Source: Bacillus thuringiensis (GTDB lineage Bacteria; Bacillota; Bacilli; Bacillales; Bacillaceae_G). Taken from it: 64,000 nucleotides of DNA. A model generated the notes under the pieces. The model saw nothing but the letters and a program-made list of their open reading frames with translations. It did not search any database and was not told the DNA's origin. How positions within the stretch are numbered: the stretch's first letter is position 1; every line of letters starts with the position of its first letter. Below are positions 35,848 to 43,738 of the stretch, one piece after another. The translations under genes and the position numbers were made by a program. Location: the NCBI RefSeq assembly GCF_022095615.2, contig NZ_CP155559.1, forward strand, positions 989,501 to 1,053,500, read 5' to 3'.

Positions 35848-35879
35848 AAAAACGAAGAGGGGCTTTCCCCCTCTTCGTT
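35848..35879 (-). terminator. Terminator of the minus-strand gene remnant
   Basis: aacgaagagggg / cccctcttcgtt hairpin with TTTTT on minus, just after the stop of the remnant at 35881. Confidence 0.75.
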
Positions 35880-35880
35880 C

Positions 35881-36006
35881 CTATTTTCTCATCGAACTTC
35901 CTACGACCTTACCTGATGGTTCGTCCACGAGTCTATTTATATCGCCTAATAACTCTCGCTGTTTAGACGGAATGGTAACGAGTGTGGCTTCTTCCGACTT
36001 TGATAT
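35881..36006 (-). pseudogene. C-terminal remnant of an unknown gene
   Basis: 41 codons read KSEEATLVTIPSKQRELLGD onward to GSSMRK and stop, with a good terminator right behind. There is an in-frame stop directly upstream and no start, so only the tail is left. Family unknown. The 397-bp gap between ecsC and lutA otherwise holds only terminators and the lut promoter. Confidence 0.45.
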
Positions 36007-36008
36007 TT

Positions 36009-36042
36009 AGTGATTAAGATAGTTCTCAATCACTTTTTTTAT
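36009..36042 (+). terminator. Orphan plus-strand terminator
   Basis: agtgatt / aatcact stem with seven T residues. No gene is visible upstream on plus after the ecs terminator. Confidence 0.65.
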
Positions 36043-36145
36043 ATTTTTATTCATATTTTTTTAGTGGTTACCAATAATATACAACAAAGGAAGACTTGGT
36101 TATAAAGTCACTTGCGTTTACTTTACTGTATTTAGGGGTGCAAAT

Positions 36146-36871
36146 ATGAAAGTATCAATTTTTATCACTTGTGTGGCAGATGTTTTTTATCCAGAGGTCG
36201 GAAGAGATGTCGTCGAAATTCTTGAAGATTTAGGGTGTGAAGTTGATTTTCCTAAAAGTCAAACTTGCTGCGGACAACCTGCCTATAATAGTGGGTACGT
36301 GAAAGAAACGAAAACAGCGGCAAAACATATGATTGAAACCTTTGCTAGTTCAGAATATGTTGTGGCACCATCGGGTTCGTGCGCGATGATGGTTCACGAG
36401 TTTTCTACCTTATTTTTTGACAGTGAAGTGGAGTGGAAGAAAAAAGCGACTGAGCTTGCGAATAAAACGTATGAATTTACACAATTTCTCGTTGAAGTAT
36501 TAGGGAAAGAAGACTTAGGTGCAGAGCTTCATAAAAAAGCCACGGTTCATACATCTTGTCATATGAGCCGATTAATGGGAATTAAAGAACCACCGCAAAA
36601 ATTATTAAAATGTGTCAAGGGGCTGGAAGTGGTTTCGCTGCCGCACAATTATGATTGCTGCGGATTTGGAGGGACATTTTCAGTGAAGATGCCAGAAATC
36701 TCTGAACAAATGGTCGATGAAAAAGTAAAGCATATTATGGAAACCGGTGCGGACTTATTAATTGGGATGGATTGTAGCTGCTTAATGAATATAAAAGGAC
36801 GTTTAACACGTAATGGTTATCCAATTGATGTAAAACATATTGCTCAAGTATTAAATGAGGACCGAAAATAA
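36146..36871 (+). CDS. lutA: LutA, lactate utilisation Fe-S protein
   Basis: 241 residues with two CCG-type cysteine clusters ([11 protein letters not shown] and [11 protein letters not shown]). With LutB and LutC it oxidises L-lactate to pyruvate. The regulator LutR and permease LutP are not adjacent. First gene of lutABC. Confidence 0.93.
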   Translation: MKVSIFITCVADVFYPEVGRDVVEILEDLGCEVDFPKSQTCCGQPAYNSGYVKETKTAAKHMIETFASSEYVVAPSGSCAMMVHEFSTLFFDSEVEWKKKATELANKTYEFTQFLVEVLGKEDLGAELHKKATVHTSCHMSRLMGIKEPPQKLLKCVKGLEVVSLPHNYDCCGFGGTFSVKMPEISEQMVDEKVKHIMETGADLLIGMDCSCLMNIKGRLTRNGYPIDVKHIAQVLNEDRK

Positions 36872-36886
36872 GAGGGGGATATACAG

Positions 36887-38317
36887 ATGGGAATGAGAAT
36901 TGGGAATGATCCCTTTCATAAGCGTACTGCAACTGGCATTGGTGATCAATTTATGCGACAGGCTGTTAGGAAAGCACAAGATGGTCTTAGGGGCAAGAAA
37001 TTAAAAGCGACTGAGAGTCTTGGGAATTGGGAAGAATGGCGAGCTTTAGGAGAAGAAATTCGAAAGCATACATTAGAAAATCTTGATTATTATTTATATG
37101 AGCTAAGTGAAAATATTGAGAAAAACGGTGGTTTTGTTTATTTTGCAAAGACGGCAGAAGACGCAAGGGAATATGTAAAAGAAATTGTAAAAAAGAAAAA
37201 TGCGAAAAAAATTGTGAAATCAAAATCGATGGTAACGGAAGAGATTAGTTTAAATGAGGCAATTGAAGAAGCTGGAGCGGAAGTGTTAGAAACAGATCTT
37301 GCTGAATTTATTCTACAAGTGAACGACCACGATCCGCCGTCACATATTGTTGTTCCGTGCCTTCACAAAGATAAAGAACACATTTGTGAAATATTCAAAA
37401 CAAAGTTAAATTACACGGGCACCTCTGATCCTACGGAAATGGCGAGGTTTGTAAGAAGCTATTTACGTGATGATTTCTTTGCGGCGGATATAGGAGTGAC
37501 TGGATGTAACTTTGCGGTTGCAGAGTCTGGGTCCATTTCCATCGTAGCAAACGAAGGAAATGCAAGACTTACTACGACACTTCCGAAAACGCTAATTACA
37601 GTTATGGGGATGGAGCGTATTGTTCCGACATGGGAAGAGCTTGATGTTTTAGTAACACTTCTATGCCGAAGTTCTGTAGGACAAAAGTTAACGAGTTATA
37701 TTACAGGATTAACGGAGCCTGGCGGGACAGATGGGCCTGAAGAATTTCATTTAGTTATTGTGGATAATGGGCGTTCTGATATTGTAGGGACAGAATTCCA
37801 AAGTGTGCTGCAGTGTATTCGCTGTGCAGCATGTATTAATGTGTGTCCTGTATATAGGCATATTGGTGGACATGCATACGGCTCTATTTATCCAGGACCA
37901 ATTGGAGCTGTGTTAACACCGCTTTTAGGGGGATATGATGAATATAAGGATTTACCTTATGCATCTAGCCTTTGTGGTGCTTGTACAGAAGCGTGTCCAG
38001 TGAAAATCCCGTTACACGACTTATTAATTAAACATCGCAGCCGCATTGTAGAAGAAAAACGATCACCTGTAGCTTGGAACGCAGCTATGAAAGGTTTCGA
38101 AAAAGTAGTGAAGAGCCCTAGCTTATTTTCTTTTGCTGCGAAGAGCGCTCCGTATGCATTAAAACCTCTTGCGAAAGGTGATAAAATCGAGCGTGGCATT
38201 GGGCCATTAAAAGCTTGGACGGATGCAAGAGATTTCCCAGTTCCGAAAAAACAACCGTTTCGAAAATGGTTTGAAAAACACGTAAAGGAGAACGATGATG
38301 GCCATCCAAAATCGTGA
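36887..38317 (+). CDS. lutB: LutB, lactate utilisation iron-sulfur protein
   Basis: 476 residues. An LUD-type N-terminal domain is followed by two 4Fe-4S clusters, [16 protein letters not shown] near 308 and [12 protein letters not shown] near 360, and the LutB C-terminal tail. agaggggg precedes ATG. Its end overlaps the lutC start. Confidence 0.94.
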   Translation: MGMRIGNDPFHKRTATGIGDQFMRQAVRKAQDGLRGKKLKATESLGNWEEWRALGEEIRKHTLENLDYYLYELSENIEKNGGFVYFAKTAEDAREYVKEIVKKKNAKKIVKSKSMVTEEISLNEAIEEAGAEVLETDLAEFILQVNDHDPPSHIVVPCLHKDKEHICEIFKTKLNYTGTSDPTEMARFVRSYLRDDFFAADIGVTGCNFAVAESGSISIVANEGNARLTTTLPKTLITVMGMERIVPTWEELDVLVTLLCRSSVGQKLTSYITGLTEPGGTDGPEEFHLVIVDNGRSDIVGTEFQSVLQCIRCAACINVCPVYRHIGGHAYGSIYPGPIGAVLTPLLGGYDEYKDLPYASSLCGACTEACPVKIPLHDLLIKHRSRIVEEKRSPVAWNAAMKGFEKVVKSPSLFSFAAKSAPYALKPLAKGDKIERGIGPLKAWTDARDFPVPKKQPFRKWFEKHVKENDDGHPKS

Positions 38318-38999
38318 GGAATTTTTACTCCAATTATCAGAAAAGCTTGGTAGGAAACGTCCAGAGGCAGTGAAAAAACCAAACTGGTCTGTTTCTCCGC
38401 AGTGGAATGTTTTTAGCGGACTTTCGCAAGAAGAATTTGTATTACAGTTAATGGAGCACTGCGAAGTGATTCATACAGAAGTAAAGCGAACAACAAAGGA
38501 AAATCTTGTTGAAACATTGGGGTCTTTTATAACAGATTGGAATATCAAATCTGCTATGTATGCGAACGATGAGCGTTTTCATGAATACGGTCTTACTCCA
38601 CTTTTCAAAAGTGAAGGTTCAACACATTTTCGTATGTGGGGATCGGATCATAAAGAAGAGGATATAGCATTTGCGAAAGCTGCTGACCTTGGCATTACGT
38701 TCAGTGATATGACTCTGGCAGAATCAGGAACCGTTGTACTATTTAATGACGGGTTAAAAGGAAGACACGTTAGCCTTCTTCCAGAGTCTTATATTGCAAT
38801 CGTTCCTAAAAGTACGATCGTACCAAGATTAACTCAAGCCACAAAACTGATCCATGATCAAAATACATCAGGGAAAAAACTGCCCGCTTGTGTAAATTTC
38901 GTTTCTGGTCCATCAAATAGCGCAGATATTGAAATGAACCTTGTCGTAGGTGTACATGGGCCAATCCGAACAGCGTATATTATTGTGGATGATCAATAA
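38298..38999 (+). CDS. lutC: LutC, lactate utilisation protein
   Basis: 233 residues, LUD domain ([40 protein letters not shown]). Third subunit of the lactate oxidation complex. Tandem ATGs at 38295 and 38298; the second fits aaaggag spacing better. Overlaps lutB by about 20 bases. Confidence 0.92.
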   Translation: MAIQNREEFLLQLSEKLGRKRPEAVKKPNWSVSPQWNVFSGLSQEEFVLQLMEHCEVIHTEVKRTTKENLVETLGSFITDWNIKSAMYANDERFHEYGLTPLFKSEGSTHFRMWGSDHKEEDIAFAKAADLGITFSDMTLAESGTVVLFNDGLKGRHVSLLPESYIAIVPKSTIVPRLTQATKLIHDQNTSGKKLPACVNFVSGPSNSADIEMNLVVGVHGPIRTAYIIVDDQ

Positions 39000-39008
39000 T
39001 GAAAATAG

Positions 39009-39043
39009 AAAGCACTGGCCGTTTATATAGCCAGTGCTTTTCT
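39009..39043 (+). terminator. Terminator of lutABC
   Basis: aaagcactggc / gccagtgcttt stem and T tail. Confidence 0.88.
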
Positions 39044-39055
39044 TACTGATGAAAG

Positions 39056-39208
39056 TTAAAAACCAAGTCCACTATAGCTGATTCCAGCTACAATTAATAT
39101 GATAAAGAGCACGATGAGTACTATATAACCGCTACTAACGCCCTTACCATTTTGTCCAGCTTCACCGCCGCCAGTGCCACCACTGCCGCCTTTACCGCCA
39201 AGTGCCAT
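39056..39208 (-). CDS. YjcZ-family sporulation microprotein
   Basis: 50 residues: Gly-rich half (MALGGKGGSGGTGGGEAGQN) then one hydrophobic helix (GYIVLIVLFIILIVAG) and ISYSGLGF. This is the YjcZ layout; the hydrophobic core resembles the microprotein at 29933. aaggaggata on minus precedes the ATG. A possible spore-coat or forespore membrane role is from family knowledge. Confidence 0.8.
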   Translation of the reverse strand: MALGGKGGSGGTGGGEAGQNGKGVSSGYIVLIVLFIILIVAGISYSGLGF

Positions 39209-39325
39209 ATGTATATCCTCCTTATTGTTATATGTTGCTTTTACTTTATATGTTCTGTATTTACCAATAAATTCCTTGTGTAACGTTAACTAACTTGCAA
39301 ATCATTTCGTTTCATTTTATAATTC

Positions 39326-39343
39326 ACTTACCGACCGGTAAGT
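39326..39343. promoter_or_regulatory. TetR-type operator
   Basis: ACTTACCGACCGGTAAGT is an 18-bp near-perfect palindrome just upstream of the tetR-type gene at 39363. Many TetR proteins bind such ACCGACCGGT-centred sites in their own promoter. Confidence 0.72.
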
Positions 39344-39362
39344 AAAAAAAGTGAGGTACAGT

Positions 39363-39944
39363 ATGACAAAGAATTTACAAACATCGCAAAACATTGTAGA
39401 GGCATCATTTAAACTTATGGCAGAGCACGGCATTGAGAAGATGAGTCTTTCCATGATTGCGAAAGAGGTAGGTATTTCAAAACCGGCTATTTATTATCAT
39501 TTTTCTTCTAAAGAAGCGTTAGTTGATTTTTTATTTGAAGAAATTTTTTCTGGGTATCATTTTGCAAGCTACTTCGATCAAGAGCAATATACGAAAGAAA
39601 ACTTTGAAGAAAAGTTAATCGCAGATGGTTTACATATGCTCTCTGAGTATGAAGGACAAGAAGGAATATTACGCGTTATAAATGAATTTATCGTAACTGC
39701 ATCGCGAAATGAAAAGTATCAGAAACGCTTATTTGAAATACAAGAAGATTTCTTAAATGGTTTCCACGATTTATTGAAGAAAGGCGCGCGACTTGACGTT
39801 GTGTCACAACATGCAACAGAAGAGAATGCTCATACGTTAGCGCTTGTGATTGATAATATGAGTAATTACATGCTCATGGGATTCCAGTTAAAGTATAAAG
39901 AAATTTGGATTCGAAATGTGAAAAACGTAATGAAGGAGGAATAA
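39363..39944 (+). CDS. TetR-family regulator
   Basis: 193 residues. N-terminal HTH 25-50 (MSLSMIAKEVGISKPAIYYH, FSSKEALVDF) and an all-helical ligand domain. ATG 39363 preferred over the GTG at 39351, which is part of the gtgaggt ribosome site. The palindrome upstream implies autorepression. The next gene starts 2 bases after the stop, so it controls at least that small membrane protein. Confidence 0.9.
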   Translation: MTKNLQTSQNIVEASFKLMAEHGIEKMSLSMIAKEVGISKPAIYYHFSSKEALVDFLFEEIFSGYHFASYFDQEQYTKENFEEKLIADGLHMLSEYEGQEGILRVINEFIVTASRNEKYQKRLFEIQEDFLNGFHDLLKKGARLDVVSQHATEENAHTLALVIDNMSNYMLMGFQLKYKEIWIRNVKNVMKEE

Positions 39945-39946
39945 AA

Positions 39947-40114
39947 GTGAAAATGCAAAAAAACTGGTGGCTCGGTTTTCTTGGATTCATTGGGATTTAT
40001 AAAATACCAGGTATGATTGAAGCTTTTCAAGCGGATGGAAGTTGGCTGAAGTTAATCGGTTTCATTTGGTTACTTTGGTTCGGATATTTTATCCCTGAGA
40101 AGAAAGATAATTAA
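39947..40114 (+). CDS. Small membrane protein, DUF3796-like
   Basis: 55 residues from GTG 39947 (aaggagg 7 bases upstream); the internal ATG at 39953 is spaced worse. Two aromatic-rich helices (NWWLGFLGFIGIYK, LIGFIWLLWFGYFIP), ending EKKDN. Probably cotranscribed with the TetR gene. DUF3796 membership tentative. Confidence 0.72.
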   Translation: MKMQKNWWLGFLGFIGIYKIPGMIEAFQADGSWLKLIGFIWLLWFGYFIPEKKDN

Positions 40115-40193
40115 ATTACAATTTTCTGTAAAGTTATGTAAAATATAGTTTGAGAGTATTCATATATTAGATTACTAGATTTGGAGTGGTTAC

Positions 40194-40670
40194 ATGGATC
40201 CATTGAAAAATGAAATTCATCCTGACATGGTCAAGGTGTGGAAAATTCGTGCTGTCATTGAAGAAGGGATTGGTATCCTCGTTATTTTAGCTTACCTTTT
40301 CCTCATGATAAAGTTTGATTGGTGGGCGTGGATTTTGTATGTGATGATTGGGCTAACAGTTGCATTCGCACCATTTTCGTACTTCTTATTCCCGAAACTA
40401 CGTCAACGTTATTACAGTTATCAATTAAATGAAGAAGAGCTTGAAATTCAGCACGGTCTTTTCGTCGTAAAGCGCGTATTAGTACCGATGATTCGTGTAC
40501 AGCACGTGACGATTGAACAAGGGCCGATTATGAGAAAATATGGCTTAGCAGAATTACACATTTCAACAGCGGCAACTTCTCACAGCATCCCAGGCTTAAC
40601 GATGTATGAAGCTGAAATGTTGAAAACGAAAATCGCAGAATTAGCGAAAGTGAGTGATGAGGATGTATAA
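40194..40670 (+). CDS. YdbS-like PH-domain membrane protein (first pair)
   Basis: 158 residues: two N-terminal helices (about 27-70), then a bacterial PH/DUF304 domain (RQRYYSYQLNEEELEIQHGL ... VQHVTIEQGPIMRKYGLAEL). B. subtilis YdbS-YdbT are paired in the same way. Its end overlaps the next gene. A very similar protein is at 54687. Confidence 0.85.
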   Translation: MDPLKNEIHPDMVKVWKIRAVIEEGIGILVILAYLFLMIKFDWWAWILYVMIGLTVAFAPFSYFLFPKLRQRYYSYQLNEEELEIQHGLFVVKRVLVPMIRVQHVTIEQGPIMRKYGLAELHISTAATSHSIPGLTMYEAEMLKTKIAELAKVSDEDV

Positions 40671-42114
40671 GAGGCAGCATCCAATCACGATGTTATTAGA
40701 ATTAAAAATAACAGATTTTATACCACTCATTATTTTCATGTTTAGTTTAAATGGAAAGTTCCCGTTTTGGTATTTAATTCCCGCTGGATTCGGTTTACTC
40801 ACTGTCTTTTCAGCGTTTGAAAAATGGTATTACACAACATACTGGGTTGAAAATAACGTATTACATGTGAAACAAGGGCTCTTTGTGAAGAAGGAGAGCT
40901 ACTTAAATAAAGAACGTGTGCAAACAATTAATACAAGTTCTAACGTGTTATATCAAATGCTTGGGTTAAAGAAAATTCAAATCGAAACAGCTGGCGGGGG
41001 CGACGATGCAGAAGTTAGCTTAGCTGGTATTACAGTAGAAGAAGCAACAGAGCTTATTGCATTGCTAAACGAGCCAACTCCAGAAGTGAAAGCAGAAGAA
41101 ACGTTAGACGAAGCAGTAGAAAATACAGTAGAAAAAAAAATTGTTACAGAGGAAAAACAATCGACAGAATACAAGTTAACTTGGAAAGAGATTTTATTAG
41201 CATCTGTTACATCTGGCCAGTTTGGACTATTATTCTCATTAATCTTTTTCGTGTATCACCAAGTAGATGAGTACATTCCGAAATGGATAGAGAATGGCGT
41301 AAAGTCGTATGTAATGGAACATGATATATATGGATGGATTTTCATGGTAGCCATTTTGCTCGTACTTTCGTGGGTTATATCTACAATTGGTTACGCGTTA
41401 AAACATGGTAACTTCACAGTAAATCGAAGAAATGATGAGGTCCGTATTGCTCAAGGGTTACTTGAAAGAAAAGAACTTGTACTAAAGTTACACCGTATTC
41501 AAGGGATTACGATAAAAGAAGGCATTTTTCGTCAAATGTTCGGTTATTGTGCTGTGCAAGTAGAAGTCATTCAAAGTAAGGGACTGGGTGACGAGAAAGA
41601 AAAAGTTACACTACACCCAATCATTCGAAAAGATCGTGTACAACAGTTACTCGCGGATTTACAATTACCATATGAAATGAATGCAAACATTATTTCATTA
41701 CCAAAAGCAGCATTACGCCGCTATCTTATTGATAGTTTTATATTCTTCGCAATGCTAGCGATCCCGCTTATTGGAATAAGTATATACTTTGAAAAGCACT
41801 TCATCATGTGGGCACTAATTCCGCTTGCGATCCTCATCTTTACACTTGGATACGCAACATTTAAAACAAATGGTTACAGTGTAGATGGAGAGCAAATTAC
41901 ACTTGTATATCGCAGCGTCGGAAAATATACAGGGCTTGTTAGAAGAAGACACGTTCAATCAATGGAAAAAACACAATCATATTTCCAGCGCCGTGCAAAT
42001 CTATGTACGTATAAGTTCTCTAACGCATCATCGAATTATAAATTAGAGCATACGAGAGTAGAAGATGCGGAGAGAATGCAGGATTGGTATAAGAAGAGAA
42101 TAAGTGAGAATTAA
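40663..42114 (+). CDS. YdbT-like PH-domain membrane protein (first pair)
   Basis: 483 residues with three PH/DUF304-like units separated by helices: residues ~55-135, 245-325 and 400-480. Start at 40663 (MYKRQHPIT), the start conserved in the paralogue at 55156; aagtgag lies 8 bases upstream. Mutual partner of the preceding gene. YdbST has been linked to resistance to antimicrobial compounds in B. subtilis (from memory). Confidence 0.83.
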   Translation: MYKRQHPITMLLELKITDFIPLIIFMFSLNGKFPFWYLIPAGFGLLTVFSAFEKWYYTTYWVENNVLHVKQGLFVKKESYLNKERVQTINTSSNVLYQMLGLKKIQIETAGGGDDAEVSLAGITVEEATELIALLNEPTPEVKAEETLDEAVENTVEKKIVTEEKQSTEYKLTWKEILLASVTSGQFGLLFSLIFFVYHQVDEYIPKWIENGVKSYVMEHDIYGWIFMVAILLVLSWVISTIGYALKHGNFTVNRRNDEVRIAQGLLERKELVLKLHRIQGITIKEGIFRQMFGYCAVQVEVIQSKGLGDEKEKVTLHPIIRKDRVQQLLADLQLPYEMNANIISLPKAALRRYLIDSFIFFAMLAIPLIGISIYFEKHFIMWALIPLAILIFTLGYATFKTNGYSVDGEQITLVYRSVGKYTGLVRRRHVQSMEKTQSYFQRRANLCTYKFSNASSNYKLEHTRVEDAERMQDWYKKRISEN

Positions 42115-42119
42115 ATAGA

Positions 42120-42158
42120 ATGGCTCGTCTTTTGCGGAAGGCGGGCTATTTTTTTATG
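42120..42158 (+). terminator. Terminator of the first PH-domain pair
   Basis: atggctcgtctt pairs with ggcgggctat (several G-U pairs) ahead of seven T residues. Confidence 0.72.
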
Positions 42159-42172
42159 TAGTGAATAAAGAA

Positions 42173-42565
42173 TTAACGCCGTCTGACAAGATAAAATAGT
42201 ACAGATGATACAGTAATAGGAAGGCCGGTTTCCAGAAAAGCTTCTAAATAAAAGGATAGAAAATCTCTGTTGTTAAACCACATAAAGAAGAAATGATTGT
42301 AGGAAATACCTAACAATATAAATAAAGGAATACCAATTTTTAATTCGTGACTTCCTTTTATTTTTCTATAACAAAATTCACCTATTAAACAACCGATAAG
42401 AACAGGAATACTTCCAAGAATTGAAAGCATAATAATAGATACCCAAATCGGTCCCCATGAATCCGCATAATTTGGAACGCCTGTATACTGTAAAACGTTC
42501 ACAATGATAGAAAAAACCAGTAAGCATATTAAATAACTAATAGAAAATTTTTTCAATGGAATCAT
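42173..42565 (-). CDS. Uncharacterised four-helix membrane protein
   Basis: 130 residues, four hydrophobic segments (10-28, 43-63, 78-95, 110-126), arginines at the end (YLVRRR). Convergent with the PH pair. No recognised family. Confidence 0.7.
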   Translation of the reverse strand: MIPLKKFSISYLICLLVFSIIVNVLQYTGVPNYADSWGPIWVSIIMLSILGSIPVLIGCLIGEFCYRKIKGSHELKIGIPLFILLGISYNHFFFMWFNNRDFLSFYLEAFLETGLPITVSSVLFYLVRRR

Positions 42566-42887
42566 CCTTATAAAATTTCACTTTATTTTTATGAAAATAT
42601 AAATCTATTTAAATTATAGATTAGATATATAAGAATAATCAATGTTTATACATTTCGTGTTTATGGGTATATTTTCAATGAATATAAAAGTATAGATGTA
42701 TAGTCAACTTTGTATATTTAATGTTATCATATTGAATGATATGGAAATTTTTAATAGAAGAAGCAACGAACAATTCAAAGGCGATGAAGCTTTTGTTGTA
42801 TAAAGAAAATGTTTATTATTACTCAGCGATATTAAAAATAAGATACGTATTTATATAAATTTATTAGAAATGGGGTTTTAAAAAGGA
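42566..42887. other. Gene-free stretch before tetR
   Basis: AT-rich, with an ATCTAT/ATAGAT inverted repeat at 42603-42621. No copy of the ACCGTC palindrome found in the adhesin promoter is seen, so the following TetR is not evidently autoregulated through it. aaaagg lies only one or two bases from the ATG at 42888. Confidence 0.5.
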
Positions 42888-43424
42888 ATGAGTATAAGTA
42901 TAACACAGCAAAAAATTTTAGCAGCTGCTTCTCAAATTGTCCAATGTAAAGGGGTTGCTAAATTAACTTTAGAAGCGGTAGCAAAAGAGGCGGGGATAAG
43001 TAAAGGTGGATTGTTGTATCACTATTCAACTAAAGAAGCTTTAATAGAGGGTATGATACTCAAAGGGACGGAGGAGTATCAAGACGCTATCTATAATAAA
43101 GCAGCGGAAGACTTAGAGAAGAAAGGAAAGTGGGTACGTTCTTTTGTAGAGAAAAGATTAAGTAATGAGGGAAGAGTAGAAGAGTTGGGTAGTAGTATGA
43201 TGGCAGCATTAATGCTAAAACCTGAATTACTTGAACCGTTACAAAAATCATTTCAGCAACTGCAACATAAAATAGAAAATGATGAGATAGATTCGGTTTG
43301 TGCCACAATTATTAGATTAGCAGCAGATGGATTATGGTATTCGGAATATTTAGGGGTTGGAAGACTAAGCCCCGAATTAAGAGAAAAAGTGATTCAAGCT
43401 CTTATTAATAATTCATATAAATAA
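42888..43424 (+). CDS. TetR-family regulator next to the adhesin
   Basis: 178 residues: HTH about 12-55 (LTLEAVAKEAGISKGGLLYH, YSTKEALIEGM) and a helical ligand domain. The ribosome site is unusual: aaaagg abuts the ATG almost directly. It ends in a terminator and is followed by a promoter with a palindrome in its spacer, so it is the natural candidate regulator of the adhesin. Confidence 0.9.
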   Translation: MSISITQQKILAAASQIVQCKGVAKLTLEAVAKEAGISKGGLLYHYSTKEALIEGMILKGTEEYQDAIYNKAAEDLEKKGKWVRSFVEKRLSNEGRVEELGSSMMAALMLKPELLEPLQKSFQQLQHKIENDEIDSVCATIIRLAADGLWYSEYLGVGRLSPELREKVIQALINNSYK

Positions 43425-43440
43425 TATATATAAACTATAT

Positions 43441-43484
43441 AATTCACCATTGCTTATTTAATGTAGTGGTGAATTGTTTTTTTT
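43441..43484 (+). terminator. Terminator of the tetR-type gene
   Basis: aattcacca / tggtgaatt stem and eight T residues. Confidence 0.8.
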
Positions 43485-43514
43485 ATTAGAAAAATAAAAC
43501 AATTATACAAAGTG

Positions 43515-43543
43515 TTGAATTATAACCGTCCAGACGGTATAGT
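43515..43543 (+). promoter_or_regulatory. Adhesin promoter
   Basis: TTGAAT (43515-43520), 17-base spacer, TATAGT (43538-43543). The spacer contains a palindrome. Transcription would start about 50 bases before the riboswitch. Confidence 0.75.
43525..43538. promoter_or_regulatory. Operator candidate inside the adhesin promoter
   Basis: ACCGTCCAGACGGT, 6-bp arms with a 2-base centre, lies exactly between -35 and -10. This is a typical position for TetR repression. Confidence 0.65.
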
Positions 43544-43591
43544 AATATTTGGTTTAAGAGGAAAATGAAACAAAAAAAGAATAAAAGATAT

Positions 43592-43706
43592 TTTTAGCAC
43601 ACTATTCGAAAGAATAGGCCGCAAAGCTTAGAGTCTACGGTAATACATATTGGTTACTAAGATCGTCTGGTTGCACATTTTTGATGCAACCGGACGGTCT
43701 TTTTTT
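43592..43706 (+). promoter_or_regulatory. Cyclic di-GMP-I (GEMM-I) riboswitch with terminator
   Basis: The aptamer (43592-43662) has the hallmark attcgaaagaat hairpin with GAAA tetraloop, gccgcaaagc, and ggtaat...ggttac. P1 is uuuuag/cuaaga. The terminator (43661-43706) pairs gatcgtctggttgca with tgcaaccggacggtc, then TTTTTTT. A c-di-GMP riboswitch ahead of a collagen adhesion gene is known in B. thuringiensis. Whether ligand favours or blocks termination cannot be read here. Confidence 0.9.
43661..43706 (+). terminator. Riboswitch expression-platform terminator
   Basis: A 15-bp stem whose first two bases overlap the P1 3' strand of the aptamer. Confidence 0.88.
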
Positions 43707-43738
43707 GTTATATAAATATAAAAATTTAGGAGGGAACT

